From Streptococcaceae bacterium (GTDB taxonomy: Bacteria; Bacillota; Bacilli; Lactobacillales; Streptococcaceae), in the NCBI GenBank assembly GCA_031270325.1, contig JAISXW010000011.1, forward strand, positions 1-64,000: DNA of 64,000 nt, in the 5' to 3' direction. Positions within the stretch are counted from its first letter, which is position 1; each line of letters starts with the position of its first letter. Positions 1 to 10,272 of this stretch are shown in pieces. The translations under genes were made by a program, and so were the position numbers. The notes below the pieces were generated by a model. It ran no database searches. It was not told the DNA's origin and saw only the letters and a program-made list of their open reading frames with translations.

Positions 1-35
1 AAATAATACCAGAACAATACTAAAAACAGATTAAT

Positions 36-75
36 AAAAAGAATTTCAAAACTAAATCGTCTTGAAATTCTTTTT
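36..75 (+). terminator. Rho-independent terminator of a gene left of the window
   Basis: A perfect 14-bp inverted repeat (AAAAAGAATTTCAA / TTGAAATTCTTTTT, loop 50-61) runs into a T-tract. No ORF precedes it in the window, so it most likely ends a transcript entering from the left. Confidence 0.8.
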
Positions 76-145
76 TCTTTGATTCTATTTTTAAAATGAG
101 CTACTTTTTCAGCAGGCTCTATTAAAGGACTGGCGTTTTTTTAGT

Positions 146-197
146 TTGTCGTGAGAGACACGACAACTTGTCTTTATGCTGTTTTTAAGTGTATAAT
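146..197 (+). promoter_or_regulatory. Promoter of the HAD-MazG gene with an adjacent inverted repeat
   Basis: A TTGTCT -35 (168-173) and TATAAT -10 (192-197) are 18 bp apart. Directly upstream lies a perfect 8-bp inverted repeat with a 5-nt loop (TTGTCGTG AGAGA CACGACAA, 146-166), either an operator or the end of a small upstream hairpin. Confidence 0.65.
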
Positions 198-286
198 GGT
201 ATCATTAAGGCAATTTGAAGCAGGACAGGTAGTTTGATGGTGCAGCTGCTTGGCAGAGCAAGCAAGAGATAGCACGAAAGGTAGAT

Positions 287-1693
287 ATGGGAATTAAAGC
301 AGTTTTTTTTGACTTAGATGGGACACTTTTCACAAGTACGCGGCATATCGCTACGACAACAAAATGTGCCTTGGCAGAACTTCACAGGCAGAATATTATT
401 GTTGGTGTGGCGACTGGTCGTGGCCCTGCCTTTGTCTTGCCTTTGATGGAGACCTTAGGTTTGGATGTGGCAGTGACTTACAACGGTCAATATATTTTCA
501 CGCCAGATGCGATTTTATCAACGACACCAATTGACAAGAAAACCTTGAGAGAGGTTGTTTCTTTTGCTCGGGAACATGGCCGCGATACTTCTCTTGGTAT
601 GGCTGATGGTGTCCACGGTAGCAGTCTTGTGAAATTTGGCGAGACACGAACAGCCCAACTCATTGCAGGCTTTTTACCTAAGAAAATGTCTGACTTAACT
701 AAAAATAGCTTTAAACATGTGGTCCGAAAAATCAAGCCGCAATCTAACAGACTATCAATGGATACTAGAGAGCCAGTCTATCAAGTGATTATGGTCGCCA
801 CAAGTAGTGAGACGGATGGTATCGTGGCTAATTTCCCCGAGTTAGCAGCGACACGTTCAAATCCTTATTCGGTAGATTTGATTACTAAGGGAAACTCTAA
901 ACTCAAAGGTATTGAAAAAGTCGGTCAACAGCTTGGCTTTATCTTGTCGGAAGTCATGGCATTTGGGGATTCTGATAATGATTTGGAGATGCTAGCGGGT
1001 GTGGGGATAGGTGTCGGCATGGGGAATGCGACATCAGCTGTCAAAAAAGTTGCCAGTTATGTGACTGATAATAATAATTCAGATGGTATCGCTAAAGCAT
1101 TGGCGCATTTTGGATTGATTAACTTTAAGCAATTGGAGAGCTCTGTCAGTAAAGACGTGCATTTTAATCAAGTCAAAGCATTTCATCGCCTGATGGATGA
1201 GAAAACGCAGGAAGTTCCTCGGGTTTTCTTACCTGAGGAGGCGGGGCATCGCGCTGACTTCAAAGTAGAAGAAATCGTTGAATTTCTCTTTGCGGCTGCT
1301 AATGCTAATGTCTCGGTTTTTGATGGATTGACTGAAAAGTTACATCAGGCCATTGATAAGGCTGCGACTAAGGTCAAGTCGCAACCAATTCCCGAAGGAG
1401 AAAACGCCTTGACCGGCGAAGTCGATGCCCTTTTGGATTTGCTTTATTTCACTTATGGCTCTTTTGCGCTCATGGGTGTTGATCCCCATGAAATCTTTAA
1501 TATTGTCCACAGGGCCAACATGGGCAAGGTTTTCCCAGACGGTCAGGCGCACTTTGATTCAGAAACTCATAAGATTTTGAAACCAGACAATTGGGCGGCG
1601 GAATTTGCGCCCGAAGCCAAGATAGAAGCAGAATTAGCACGACAAATCCGCGTGGCGATCAGTAAATTAAGTCAAGTCAAAGCGGATAAGTGA
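287..1693 (+). CDS. Cof-type HAD phosphatase fused to a MazG-like NTP pyrophosphohydrolase domain
   Basis: Residues 1-285 form a Cof-like HAD phosphatase: motif I is FFDLDGTLF near the start and the C-terminal Mg site is GDSDNDLEML near residue 228. From about residue 300 a second, helical domain follows with acidic stretches (LPEEAGH, FKVEEIVEFL) and the segment DALLDLLYFTYGSFALMGVD, resembling MazG/HisE-like all-alpha pyrophosphohydrolases. Such enzymes clear nucleotide or sugar phosphates and non-canonical NTPs in the cytoplasm; the real substrate cannot be read from sequence. At 468 aa it is far longer than a plain Cof protein (about 270 aa). ATG 287 follows GAAAGG at 277-282. It is a single-gene unit with its own promoter and terminator. 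Confidence 0.8.
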   Translation: MGIKAVFFDLDGTLFTSTRHIATTTKCALAELHRQNIIVGVATGRGPAFVLPLMETLGLDVAVTYNGQYIFTPDAILSTTPIDKKTLREVVSFAREHGRDTSLGMADGVHGSSLVKFGETRTAQLIAGFLPKKMSDLTKNSFKHVVRKIKPQSNRLSMDTREPVYQVIMVATSSETDGIVANFPELAATRSNPYSVDLITKGNSKLKGIEKVGQQLGFILSEVMAFGDSDNDLEMLAGVGIGVGMGNATSAVKKVASYVTDNNNSDGIAKALAHFGLINFKQLESSVSKDVHFNQVKAFHRLMDEKTQEVPRVFLPEEAGHRADFKVEEIVEFLFAAANANVSVFDGLTEKLHQAIDKAATKVKSQPIPEGENALTGEVDALLDLLYFTYGSFALMGVDPHEIFNIVHRANMGKVFPDGQAHFDSETHKILKPDNWAAEFAPEAKIEAELARQIRVAISKLSQVKADK

Positions 1694-1790
1694 GAGGGCT
1701 AAGGCTAAAATCTAGCGGTAAAGTGCATTTGTCTAAAAGTACTTGTCTGTTTATCACAGTCTTGCTGAGTCAAACCTCTCTATGCCAGTC

Positions 1791-1819
1791 AGATAATCGT
1801 TTAACGGTTGTCTTTTTTT
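1791..1819 (+). terminator. Terminator of the HAD-MazG gene
   Basis: AGATAATCGTT and AACGGTTGTCT pair over 11 positions, including G-U pairs, and are followed by seven T. It lies just before repeat array 1, so the array is outside this transcript. Confidence 0.7.
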
Positions 1820-1868
1820 GTAAAATTGTATGATGAGCTTGGTCGATGACGCTCAGAGTTTGGGAATC

Positions 1869-2141
1869 CTAGCAAATAGGTTCAAAGTTTTACCTAAAAG
1901 GTACAAATTTCTAGCAAATAGATGCAATTATCCACCTAATAAGAGGAAATTTCCTTTAAATAAGAGCAATGTTCCTCTAAATCAGAGAAAAGTTTCTCTA
2001 AATAAGAGCAATGTTCCTCTAAATCAGGGAAAAGTTTCTCTAAATAAAAGCAATGTTCCTCTAAACCAGAGAAAAGTTTCTCTAAATAAGAGTAATGTTC
2101 CTCTAAACCAGAGAAAAGTTTCTCTTCCGAAGAGGAATTTT
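1869..2141. repeat. Array 1: 13 units of exactly 21 bp
   Basis: Thirteen consecutive 21-bp units run without an indel. The central ones alternate two forms, one containing AAATAAGAGCAATGTTCCT and one containing AAATCAGAGAAAAGTTTCT, giving a 42-bp super-period. Each unit boundary makes a dyad such as AGAGAAAAGTTTCTCT or AGAGGAAATTTCCT. The outer units on the left are more diverged. The array lies between the HAD-MazG terminator and the rpoB promoter. ORF 1830-2375 reads through it as a 7-residue repeat but has no ribosome-binding site, so I treat the region as non-coding. Confidence 0.9.
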
Positions 2142-2290
2142 GTCTTTAGGAGGGCGGTCTTAAACACTTTTTTCGGTTATTTTTGGCATTTTGCGTATCT
2201 TTTTGTTTTTTTATGGGCGGCAACGGTTAATTGTTGCTTAATTTTTGACCTTTTCAAGTTCCTTTCCGAAAGTTTGATGGGTGTTGTTGG

Positions 2291-2327
2291 ACTTGCCATG
2301 TTTGTTTTAAACATGGCAAGTTTTGTT
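2291..2327 (+). terminator. Strong hairpin upstream of rpoB, terminator-like
   Basis: A perfect 13-bp stem (ACTTGCCATGTTT / AAACATGGCAAGT) with loop GTTTT is followed by TTTTGTT. It would stop anything transcribed through array 1 before the rpoB promoter. The T-tract is imperfect and only on the plus strand. Confidence 0.6.
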
Positions 2328-2371
2328 GCTGGCGATTTGTTCCTAACGTTTGATTTTATCATGGGAATATC

Positions 2372-2400
2372 TTGAATTTTCCTTCAAACCATGTTACAAT
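2372..2400 (+). promoter_or_regulatory. rpoB promoter P1
   Basis: TTGAAT (2372-2377) and TACAAT (2395-2400) are spaced by 17 bp, which gives an rpoB leader of about 280 nt. Confidence 0.7.
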
Positions 2401-2420
2401 AAGTTAAATAGTTTGTCGGC

Positions 2421-2489
2421 AAAAGTTTAGGAAATATTGTCCCTAGGCTTTTGTGAGCAACGAGAATTTGAGTTTTCGTTGCTTTTTTT
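2421..2489 (+). promoter_or_regulatory. rpoB leader with internal terminator (attenuator or small RNA)
   Basis: The early leader contains an 11-bp hairpin (AAAAGTTTAGG / CCTAGGCTTTT, 2421-2452) and immediately after it an intrinsic terminator (AGCAACGAGAA / TTTTCGTTGCT, then seven T, 2456-2489). Transcripts from P1 would therefore partly stop about 85 nt after initiation. This is either attenuation of rpoBC or a separate small RNA; no T-box features are seen. Confidence 0.65.
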
Positions 2490-2516
2490 GACGTCTGGAG
2501 CTCTCTGAACCGTCAT

Positions 2517-2546
2517 TTGTAACTGAAAAAAAATCTTTCTGATAAT
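2517..2546 (+). promoter_or_regulatory. Possible second rpoB promoter P2
   Basis: TTGTAA (2517-2522) and GATAAT (2541-2546) are 18 bp apart, downstream of the leader terminator. If active it would let rpoBC be expressed independently of read-through. Confidence 0.35.
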
Positions 2547-2684
2547 TCTTTGTTTTTCAGAGTCGATAGTCGGCAAACTTAAAGATTGGTCAACTTTATC
2601 AAACTGACCACATTGCAAAGCCACTGTAAAGGCTGTCTTTCAAAGTGAGTTGAGAGATAGCCACACGTAGTAGAGGAGAAGATC

Positions 2685-5600
2685 TTGGCAGGATATGACG
2701 TAGCATACGGCAAACACCGTACTAGACGCAGCTTTTCGCGAATCAAAGAAGTACTTGATTTGCCAAATTTGATTGAAATTCAAACTGACTCTTATCAACG
2801 TTTCTTGGATCAGTCATTGGCTGATGTTTTTAAAGAGATGTTACCAATCGACAACTTTGCCGGAACGAAAGAACTGGAGTTTGTTGGTTATGAAATGAAA
2901 GAATCTAAATACACCATCGAGGAAGCGCGGGCGCATGATGCCAATTATTCTGCCCCCTTGCATGTGACTTTTCGACTGGTTGACAAGGAATCTGGTGAAT
3001 TAAAAACACAAGAAGTGTTCTTTGGTGATTTCCCGCTCATGACTGAGATGGGGACGTTCATTATTAATGGTGCTGAGCGGATTATCGTCTCACAATTGGT
3101 ACGCTCCCCTGGGACTTATTTCCATCCAAAAGTGGATAAGAATGGTCTGGAGTCTTACGGTCATACGACGATTCCCAACCGTGGGGCTTGGTTTGAGCTG
3201 GATACGGATGCTAAAGGTATCGGTTATGTCCGCATTGACCGCACACGTAAATTACCATTTACAACGATTTTGCGGGCGCTTGGTTTCGGTTCGGATGATG
3301 AAATTTTTGAAATTCTCGGTGATAGCGAGCTGACACGCACCACAATTGAAAAAGATATCCATAAATTCGCCGGCGATACGCGAACAGAAGAAGCGCTCAA
3401 AGACATCTATGATCGCCTACGTCCAGGTGAGCCCAAAACGGCGGATAGCTCTCGTAGTCTATTAACTGCACGGTTCTTTGATCCCCGCCGTTATGACTTT
3501 GCGCCTGTTGGTCGCTATAAGGTTAATAAAAAATTAGCCCTTAAAAATCGTTTGTTGGGACTTACCTTAGCAGCGCCACTTGTCAGTGCTGAAACTGGCG
3601 AAATCTTAGTTGATCAAGAGACAGAACTGACACGCGATGTCTTGGATGGCATTGAGACTGAACTTGATAGTGGCTTGAACACTGTCACGCTTTATCCATC
3701 TGATGATGCGGTTTTAACAGAACCGATTGAGCTTCAAGTCGTTAAAGTGTACTCGCCAAAAGATCCAGAGAAAGTCGTAAATGTCATTTCAAATGGTCAG
3801 ATTGCACCAGAAGTTCGTTATTTGACACCTGCTGACATCATTGCGAATATTAATTACTGGTTGACGCTTAATGATGGTATTGGTCATGTGGACGATATTG
3901 ACCACTTGGGCAATCGTCGGATTCGCTCAGTTGGCGAATTACTACAAAACCAAGTTCGGATTGGTTTGAGTCGGATGGAACGTGTCATTCGTGAACGGAT
4001 GAGTTCAGCAGATGCTGAAAATATGACACCACAGTCCTTGATTAATATCCGTCCGGTTACAGCTGCCATCAAAGAGTTCTTTGGTAGTTCACAGTTGTCA
4101 CAGTTCATGGATCAACATAATCCCTTGTCAGAGTTGTCTCACAAACGTCGGTTGTCAGCCCTCGGGCCTGGTGGTTTGACACGTGATCGTGCGGGTTATG
4201 AAGTTCGAGATGTGCATTATACTCACTATGGGCGGATGTGTCCGATTGAAACACCCGAAGGTCCGAACATTGGTTTGATCAATAACTTATCTTCATTTGG
4301 TAAAATCAACGAATATGGGTTTATTATGTCACCTTATCGCCGTATTGATCGCACGAATGGGGTTGTAACGGATGAAATCCATTATTTGACAGCTGATGAA
4401 GAAGATAATTATATCGTAGCTCAAGCTAACTCACCATTGACAGAAGAAAATCGTTTCGCTGGCGAGACGGTTATGGCGCGGACGCGTGGTAACAATATCG
4501 AGGTTGAGGCAGACAAGGCTGATTTTATGGATGTCTCTCCTAAACAGGTAGTTGCTGTTGCGACAGCTTGTATTCCTTTCTTGGAAAACGATGACTCCAA
4601 CCGTGCCCTCATGGGTGCTAACATGCAACGTCAAGCTGTGCCATTGATCGACCCACACGCACCATTTGTTGGGACAGGGATGGAATATCAAGCAGCCCAT
4701 GACTCAGGTGCAGCGATTCTTGCTAAATACGAAGGGACAGTTGAATTTGTTGACGGAAGTGAAATTCGCATCCGTCGGACAACAGGCGAATTGGATAAAT
4801 ATACGGTAACCAAATATCGTCGTTCAAACTCAGGTACTTCTTATAACCAACGCCCGCTTGTTCAAGTTGGAGATAAGGTTGATAAGGGAGAAATCATTGG
4901 TAACGGTCCGTCTATGGAAGGCGGGGAAATGGCGCTTGGCCAAAATCCACTCGTTGCTTATATGACTTGGGAAGGTTACAACTTTGAGGATGCGATTATC
5001 ATGAGTGAACGGCTCGTGAAAGACGATGTTTACACCTCAATTGCAATCGAAGAATACGAATCTGAAACACGTGATACAAAGCTTGGACCAGAAGAAATCA
5101 CACGTGAAATTCCAAACGTCGGAGAAGATGCCATGCGTCATCTTGATGAATTTGGGATTATCCGAATTGGTGCGGAAGTTAAAGAAGGCGATATTCTTGT
5201 CGGTAAAGTCACACCTAAGGGTGAGACGGATCCAACGCCAGAAGAACGTCTGCTCCGTGCGATCTTTGGTGAAAAAGCGCGTGAAGTTCGTGATACGTCA
5301 CTCCGCGTACCTCATGGTGCGGACGGTATCGTACACGATGTTAAGATTTTCCGTCGTGAAAATGGCGATGAACTCCAAACGGGTGTTAATACACTTGTCC
5401 GTGTCTTTATCGTTCAAAAACGTAAAATTCATGTCGGTGATAAGATGGCAGGGCGTCATGGTAACAAAGGGGTTGTTTCCCGTATTTTACCAGTCGAAGA
5501 TATGCCGTATATGCCTGATGGCACACCTGTTGATATTATGTTAAATCCGCTTGGTGTACCATCACGGATGAATATTGGACAAGTTATGGAGCTTCATCTA

Positions 5601-6272
5601 GGTATGGCAGCTCGCACACTTGGTATTCATATCGCAACACCAGTCTTTGATGGTGCCCGTGATGAAGATATCTGGAATACAGTTAAAGAAGCAGGTATGG
5701 CAGATGATGCCAAAACGGTTCTCTATGACGGTCGAACTGGTGAAGCCTTTGATAACCGTGTATCTGTCGGTGTCATGTATATGATCAAACTTCACCACAT
5801 GGTCGACGACAAGCTCCATGCACGTTCAGTGGGACCTTACTCACTCGTGACCCAACAACCACTCGGCGGTAAAGCGCAGTTTGGTGGTCAACGTTTTGGG
5901 GAAATGGAAGTTTGGGCATTGGAAGCTTATGGTGCAGCCAATATTCTACAAGAAATTTTAACTTATAAATCTGATGATGTCGTGGGTCGGACTAAAGCTT
6001 ATGAAGCGATCGTCAAGGGAGAAAAAATTCCAGCACCAGGTCTACCGGAGTCATTCCGAGTTTTGGTAAAAGAACTCCAATCCCTTGGATTAGATATGAA
6101 AGTCTTGGACGTTGATGATAAGGTTCTAGAATTACGTGAATTAGATGATGACACTGACTCACATAACAACGACAAAGTCGAGGTGACAGTGGAGATGTTG
6201 GAAGCCAAAGAAGCTGCTGTGGTGTCTGCTGTCGAAGCTGAAGCAACAGCGATAGAAGAAGCGGTGGACTAA
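2685..6272 (+). CDS. rpoB: RNA polymerase beta subunit
   Basis: This is the 1,195-aa catalytic beta subunit of RNA polymerase. The start is TTG at 2685, with GAGGAG at 2673-2678; TTG starts are usual for this gene in lactococci. The fork/rifampicin region near residue 466 reads [18 protein letters not shown] followed by [12 protein letters not shown], the wild-type rifampicin-sensitive form. The C-terminal region has the conserved [18 protein letters not shown]. The last 60 residues are an acidic tail rich in E, D and A. It is followed by rpoC after a 150-nt gap. Confidence 0.98.
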   Translation: MAGYDVAYGKHRTRRSFSRIKEVLDLPNLIEIQTDSYQRFLDQSLADVFKEMLPIDNFAGTKELEFVGYEMKESKYTIEEARAHDANYSAPLHVTFRLVDKESGELKTQEVFFGDFPLMTEMGTFIINGAERIIVSQLVRSPGTYFHPKVDKNGLESYGHTTIPNRGAWFELDTDAKGIGYVRIDRTRKLPFTTILRALGFGSDDEIFEILGDSELTRTTIEKDIHKFAGDTRTEEALKDIYDRLRPGEPKTADSSRSLLTARFFDPRRYDFAPVGRYKVNKKLALKNRLLGLTLAAPLVSAETGEILVDQETELTRDVLDGIETELDSGLNTVTLYPSDDAVLTEPIELQVVKVYSPKDPEKVVNVISNGQIAPEVRYLTPADIIANINYWLTLNDGIGHVDDIDHLGNRRIRSVGELLQNQVRIGLSRMERVIRERMSSADAENMTPQSLINIRPVTAAIKEFFGSSQLSQFMDQHNPLSELSHKRRLSALGPGGLTRDRAGYEVRDVHYTHYGRMCPIETPEGPNIGLINNLSSFGKINEYGFIMSPYRRIDRTNGVVTDEIHYLTADEEDNYIVAQANSPLTEENRFAGETVMARTRGNNIEVEADKADFMDVSPKQVVAVATACIPFLENDDSNRALMGANMQRQAVPLIDPHAPFVGTGMEYQAAHDSGAAILAKYEGTVEFVDGSEIRIRRTTGELDKYTVTKYRRSNSGTSYNQRPLVQVGDKVDKGEIIGNGPSMEGGEMALGQNPLVAYMTWEGYNFEDAIIMSERLVKDDVYTSIAIEEYESETRDTKLGPEEITREIPNVGEDAMRHLDEFGIIRIGAEVKEGDILVGKVTPKGETDPTPEERLLRAIFGEKAREVRDTSLRVPHGADGIVHDVKIFRRENGDELQTGVNTLVRVFIVQKRKIHVGDKMAGRHGNKGVVSRILPVEDMPYMPDGTPVDIMLNPLGVPSRMNIGQVMELHLGMAARTLGIHIATPVFDGARDEDIWNTVKEAGMADDAKTVLYDGRTGEAFDNRVSVGVMYMIKLHHMVDDKLHARSVGPYSLVTQQPLGGKAQFGGQRFGEMEVWALEAYGAANILQEILTYKSDDVVGRTKAYEAIVKGEKIPAPGLPESFRVLVKELQSLGLDMKVLDVDDKVLELRELDDDTDSHNNDKVEVTVEMLEAKEAAVVSAVEAEATAIEEAVD

Positions 6273-6309
6273 GGCACGGTCATTGTGTCATTAGCAAGAG
6301 CTCTGAACG

Positions 6310-6404
6310 GTTGTGATTGGTTTAAAGATTTGAATCGTTAAACTAGTCACAACATCATGTCAGAACAGAAAACCAGAACAAAAGATTTTTGATTAAAAAT
6401 CTTC
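6310..6404 (+). promoter_or_regulatory. Two hairpins in the rpoB-rpoC gap
   Basis: A 16-bp imperfect stem (GTTGTGATTGGTTTAA / TTAAACTAGTCACAAC, 6310-6353) and a 9-bp stem (AAGATTTTT / AAAAATCTT, 6383-6404) stand between the genes. Neither has a following T-run, so they look like processing or stability elements. The second lies just ahead of the rpoC ribosome-binding site. Confidence 0.55.
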
Positions 6405-6422
6405 TCATATACAGGAGAAAAA

Positions 6423-9400
6423 ATGGTCGATGTAAATAAATTTGAGAGTATGCAAATCGGGATTGCCTCTCCTCAAAAAATCCGTTTTTGGTCTTTTGGT
6501 GAAGTCAAAAAACCTGAGACAATTAACTATCGTACACAAAAACCGGAACGCGAAGGTCTCTTTGATGAACGTATTTTTGGTCCATCAAAAGACTGGGAAT
6601 GTAGCTGTGGTAAGCTAAAAGGTGTGTTCTATAAAAACCAAGTCTGTGAAATTTGTGGTGTCCAAGTTACCCGTGCTAAAGTCCGTCGTGAACGGATGGG
6701 TCATATTGAACTAGCTGCCCCAACTTCGCATATCTGGTATTTCAAGGGAATTCCATCTCGGATGGGATTGGCGTTGGATATGAGCCCACGCTCTCTTGAA
6801 GAAATCATTTATTTTGCAAGTTATGTGGTCATTGATCCGAAAGAAACATCTCTTGAAAAGAAACAATTGTTGACGGAGCGCGAATATCGTGAACAAATGC
6901 TCAAAAATGGTTTTGGGTCATTTGTTGCGAAAATGGGTGCGGAAGCTATCCAGGATTTGCTTAGATCAGTTGATTTGGATGCTGAAATTTCAGCACTGAA
7001 AGAAGAGTTGCAAACAGCGACAGGTCAAAAACGGGTCAAAGCGATTCGGCGATTAGATGTACTAGATGCCTTTAATAAATCTAGTAATAAATTGGAGTGG
7101 ATGGTTCTCAATGTCCTGCCAGTCATTCCACCAGATTTACGGCCGATGGTTCAACTTGACGGTGGTCGTTTTGCGACATCAGATTTGAATGATTTGTATC
7201 GTCGGGTTATTAATCGTAACAACCGCTTGAAACGCTTGCTGGAATTAAATGCACCGAATATCATTGTCCAAAATGAAAAACGGATGCTCCAAGAAGCGGT
7301 GGATGCTTTGGTCGACAACGGTCGTCGTGGTCGGCCAATCACTGGTCCTGGTAACCGCCCACTTAAATCCCTCAGTCATATGCTGAAAGGGAAGCAAGGA
7401 CGTTTCCGTCAAAACTTGCTGGGGAAACGTGTTGATTATTCAGGACGTTCGGTTATCGTTGTTGGTCCTACTTTGAAAATGTATCAATGTGGTGTGCCGC
7501 GTGAAATGGCGATTGAACTTTTTAAACCATTTGTCATGAGTGAAGTTGTCAAACGTGAGATGGCACCAAATATTCGTGCAGCCAAACGTAAAGTTGAGCG
7601 TCAAGATCCAGATGTCTGGGATGTTTTGGAAGACGTGATTAAGGAACACCCTGTCTTACTAAACCGCGCACCGACCCTCCACCGTTTGGGGATTCAAGCT
7701 TTTGAGCCTGTTCTAATCGACGGTCGCGCCATTCGCCTGCATCCATTGGTCTGTGAAGCCTACAATGCCGATTTCGATGGTGACCAAATGGCGATTCACT
7801 TACCACTTTCTGAGGAAGCGCAAGCAGAAGCACGTATTTTGATGTTAGCTGCTGAACACATTCTCAATCCAAAAGATGGTAAACCAGTCGTGACACCATC
7901 ACAGGATATGGTCTTGGGGAACTACTACATCACGATGGAAGAAGCAGGTCGCGAAGGCGAAGGCATGGTCTTTGCTAATGCTGATGAGGCTGAGATTGCG
8001 TGGCGTAATGGCTATGTTCATCTGCATACTCGTGTCGGCATTGCGACAAAATCTTTAAATAAACCGTGGACAGATGCACAAAAAGATACCATCATGGTCA
8101 CAACAGTTGGTAAAATTCTGTTTAATGCGATTATGCCAGAAGAATTTCCTTATCTGAATGAGCCGACGCAAGATAACTTGACAACGCAAACAGATGACCG
8201 TTTCTTTATGGCAGCTGGTGAGGATGTGAACGCCTTTATTGCAAATCTTGACTTGGTACCACCATTCAAGAAAAAACATCTGGGGAACATCATTGCTGAA
8301 GTCTTTAAACGATTCCGCACAACCCTGACTTCTGAAATGTTAGACCGTCTGAAAGATCTTGGTTATCATCATTCGACTAAGGCTGGTTTGACTGTGGGGA
8401 TTGCAGATATTCCTGTCGTTGAAGATAAACATCTGATTATTGATGAAGCACACAATAAAGTGGCAGAAATCACTAAGCAATTCCGTCGTGGTTTGATTAC
8501 AGATGATGAACGTTATACTGCCGTGACAGATGTCTGGCGTGGTGCAAAAGAAGAGCTGGAACATCGCTTGATTGATGCACAAGATATGTCCAATCCAATC
8601 GTCATGATGATGGACTCTGGGGCGCGTGGTAATATTTCTAACTTCTCACAACTTGCTGGTATGCGTGGTTTGATGGCAGCTCCAAATGGTAAAATCATGG
8701 AGCTTCCAATCATTTCTAACTTCCGTGAAGGCTTGTCTGTTTTGGAAATGTTCTTCTCAACGCATGGGGCGCGTAAAGGGATGACTGATACGGCTTTGAA
8801 AACTGCCGATTCTGGTTATTTGACACGTCGTTTGGTTGACGTAGCCCAAGATGTGATCATTCGTGAAGACGATTGTGGTTCTGACCGTGGTCTAGTCATC
8901 AGCGATATTGCGACCGGTAAGGAATTGGTTGAGCCATTAGCTGAGCGTCTCAATGGCCGTTATACACGTAAAGCGGTACATCATCCTGAAACGAATGAAT
9001 TAATCATTGGCGAAGATGAGTTGATTACAGAGGCGATTGCAGCGCAAATCGTTGCAGCCGGTATCACAGAAGTGACCATCCGTTCAGTCTTTACTTGTAA
9101 AACACGTCATGGTGTATGTAAACATTGTTATGGTGTCAACTTGGCAACAGGTGATGCTGTTGAAGTCGGTGAAGCAGTCGGTACGATTGCGGCTCAATCT
9201 ATCGGTGAACCTGGTACGCAGTTGACCATGCGGACATTCCATACGGGTGGTGTGGCATCATCAGAAGATATCACACAAGGTTTGCCACGGATTCAAGAAA
9301 TTTTTGAAGCACGTAATCCTAAAGGGGAAGCTGTGATTACAGAAGTAACTGGTGAAGTCATCGAGATTACAGAAGAAGCAGCGACACGTAAGAAAGAAGT

Positions 9401-10037
9401 AACGGTCAAAGGTAAAACAGATACCAGAACTTATGAAGTACCATTTACATCTCGGATGCATGTTGAAGTCGGAGACTTTGTTCACCGTGGTACCCCACTG
9501 ACAGAAGGTTCAATCCAACCTAAACATTTGCTCCAAGTTCGTGATACGCTTTCTGTTGAAACCTACCTGCTTGCGGAAGTTCAAAAAGTTTATAGAAGCC
9601 AAGGGGTTGAAATTGGCGATAAGCACATTGAGGTTATGGTTCGTCAAATGCTCCGTAAAGTTCGTGTCATGGATGCAGGTGATACAGATCTCTTACCTGG
9701 TACTTTGATGGATATTGCTGATTTTGAAGATGCCAACCAAGAAATCCTCTTTGCTGGTGGTGTCCCTGCAACGTCACGTCCTGTCCTGATGGGTATCACT
9801 AAGGCATCACTTGAGACCAACTCATTCTTATCTGCGGCATCATTCCAAGAAACAACACGTGTTCTGACGGATGCAGCCATTCGTGGTAAGAAAGATCCAT
9901 TGCTTGGTCTTAAGGAAAATGTTATTATCGGTAAAATCATCCCAGCTGGTACTGGTATGGCACGTTACCGTGATTTAGAACCATTAGCCAAACAAGCAGA
10001 AGTTTCTATTCCCGAAACGCAAGAAATAATTGAATAA
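6423..10037 (+). CDS. rpoC: RNA polymerase beta-prime subunit
   Basis: The 1,204-aa beta-prime subunit. The N-terminal zinc site ([19 protein letters not shown], from about residue 60) is present. The catalytic Mg-binding motif [12 protein letters not shown] is near residue 450, and the second zinc cluster [13 protein letters not shown] is near residue 895. The trigger-loop region around [11 protein letters not shown] is intact. ATG 6423 follows AGGAGA. It ends at its own terminator, so rpoBC is a two-gene operon here. Confidence 0.98.
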   Translation: MVDVNKFESMQIGIASPQKIRFWSFGEVKKPETINYRTQKPEREGLFDERIFGPSKDWECSCGKLKGVFYKNQVCEICGVQVTRAKVRRERMGHIELAAPTSHIWYFKGIPSRMGLALDMSPRSLEEIIYFASYVVIDPKETSLEKKQLLTEREYREQMLKNGFGSFVAKMGAEAIQDLLRSVDLDAEISALKEELQTATGQKRVKAIRRLDVLDAFNKSSNKLEWMVLNVLPVIPPDLRPMVQLDGGRFATSDLNDLYRRVINRNNRLKRLLELNAPNIIVQNEKRMLQEAVDALVDNGRRGRPITGPGNRPLKSLSHMLKGKQGRFRQNLLGKRVDYSGRSVIVVGPTLKMYQCGVPREMAIELFKPFVMSEVVKREMAPNIRAAKRKVERQDPDVWDVLEDVIKEHPVLLNRAPTLHRLGIQAFEPVLIDGRAIRLHPLVCEAYNADFDGDQMAIHLPLSEEAQAEARILMLAAEHILNPKDGKPVVTPSQDMVLGNYYITMEEAGREGEGMVFANADEAEIAWRNGYVHLHTRVGIATKSLNKPWTDAQKDTIMVTTVGKILFNAIMPEEFPYLNEPTQDNLTTQTDDRFFMAAGEDVNAFIANLDLVPPFKKKHLGNIIAEVFKRFRTTLTSEMLDRLKDLGYHHSTKAGLTVGIADIPVVEDKHLIIDEAHNKVAEITKQFRRGLITDDERYTAVTDVWRGAKEELEHRLIDAQDMSNPIVMMMDSGARGNISNFSQLAGMRGLMAAPNGKIMELPIISNFREGLSVLEMFFSTHGARKGMTDTALKTADSGYLTRRLVDVAQDVIIREDDCGSDRGLVISDIATGKELVEPLAERLNGRYTRKAVHHPETNELIIGEDELITEAIAAQIVAAGITEVTIRSVFTCKTRHGVCKHCYGVNLATGDAVEVGEAVGTIAAQSIGEPGTQLTMRTFHTGGVASSEDITQGLPRIQEIFEARNPKGEAVITEVTGEVIEITEEAATRKKEVTVKGKTDTRTYEVPFTSRMHVEVGDFVHRGTPLTEGSIQPKHLLQVRDTLSVETYLLAEVQKVYRSQGVEIGDKHIEVMVRQMLRKVRVMDAGDTDLLPGTLMDIADFEDANQEILFAGGVPATSRPVLMGITKASLETNSFLSAASFQETTRVLTDAAIRGKKDPLLGLKENVIIGKIIPAGTGMARYRDLEPLAKQAEVSIPETQEIIE

Positions 10038-10045
10038 ATTCAAGA

Positions 10046-10085
10046 GACACATTGATAATCTGCGGATTGTCGGTGTGTTTTTTTT
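10046..10085 (+). terminator. rpoBC operon terminator
   Basis: A GC-containing hairpin (ACACATTGATAATC / GATTGTCGGTGTGT, loop TGCG) is followed by eight T, 8 nt after the rpoC stop. Confidence 0.85.
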
Positions 10086-10143
10086 GCTTGAGTTACTAAT
10101 GGATAAAAAATTACAAAAAGAATGCAACATAATGAGTATTATG

Positions 10144-10189
10144 TGTTATAATGGAATTAGAAATCAAAGTAGTCAAGTTACCATGGTAA
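10144..10189 (+). promoter_or_regulatory. Extended -10 promoter and 12-bp palindrome upstream of the serine protease
   Basis: TGTTATAAT (10144-10152) is an extended -10 with no clear -35. A perfect palindrome TTACCATGGTAA (10178-10189) lies in the early transcribed region and could be an operator. The leader to the start codon is over 100 nt. Confidence 0.5.
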
Positions 10190-10272
10190 TTTAGTAGTAG
10201 TACACAGGAATTTAATTTACCTTGTGAGAAGATTAAGACTTCGGAGCAACGGTAATATCAGAAGGTGAACTT

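Noticed and set aside
1830-2375. 181-aa ORF through array 1
   Set aside because: No ribosome-binding site, no transcript evidence, and the repeated residues follow directly from the 21-bp period.
5026-5544. 172-aa ORF inside rpoB
   Set aside because: Shadow frame of rpoB; the same holds for the many short ORFs inside rpoC, dlt, pyk and other genes.
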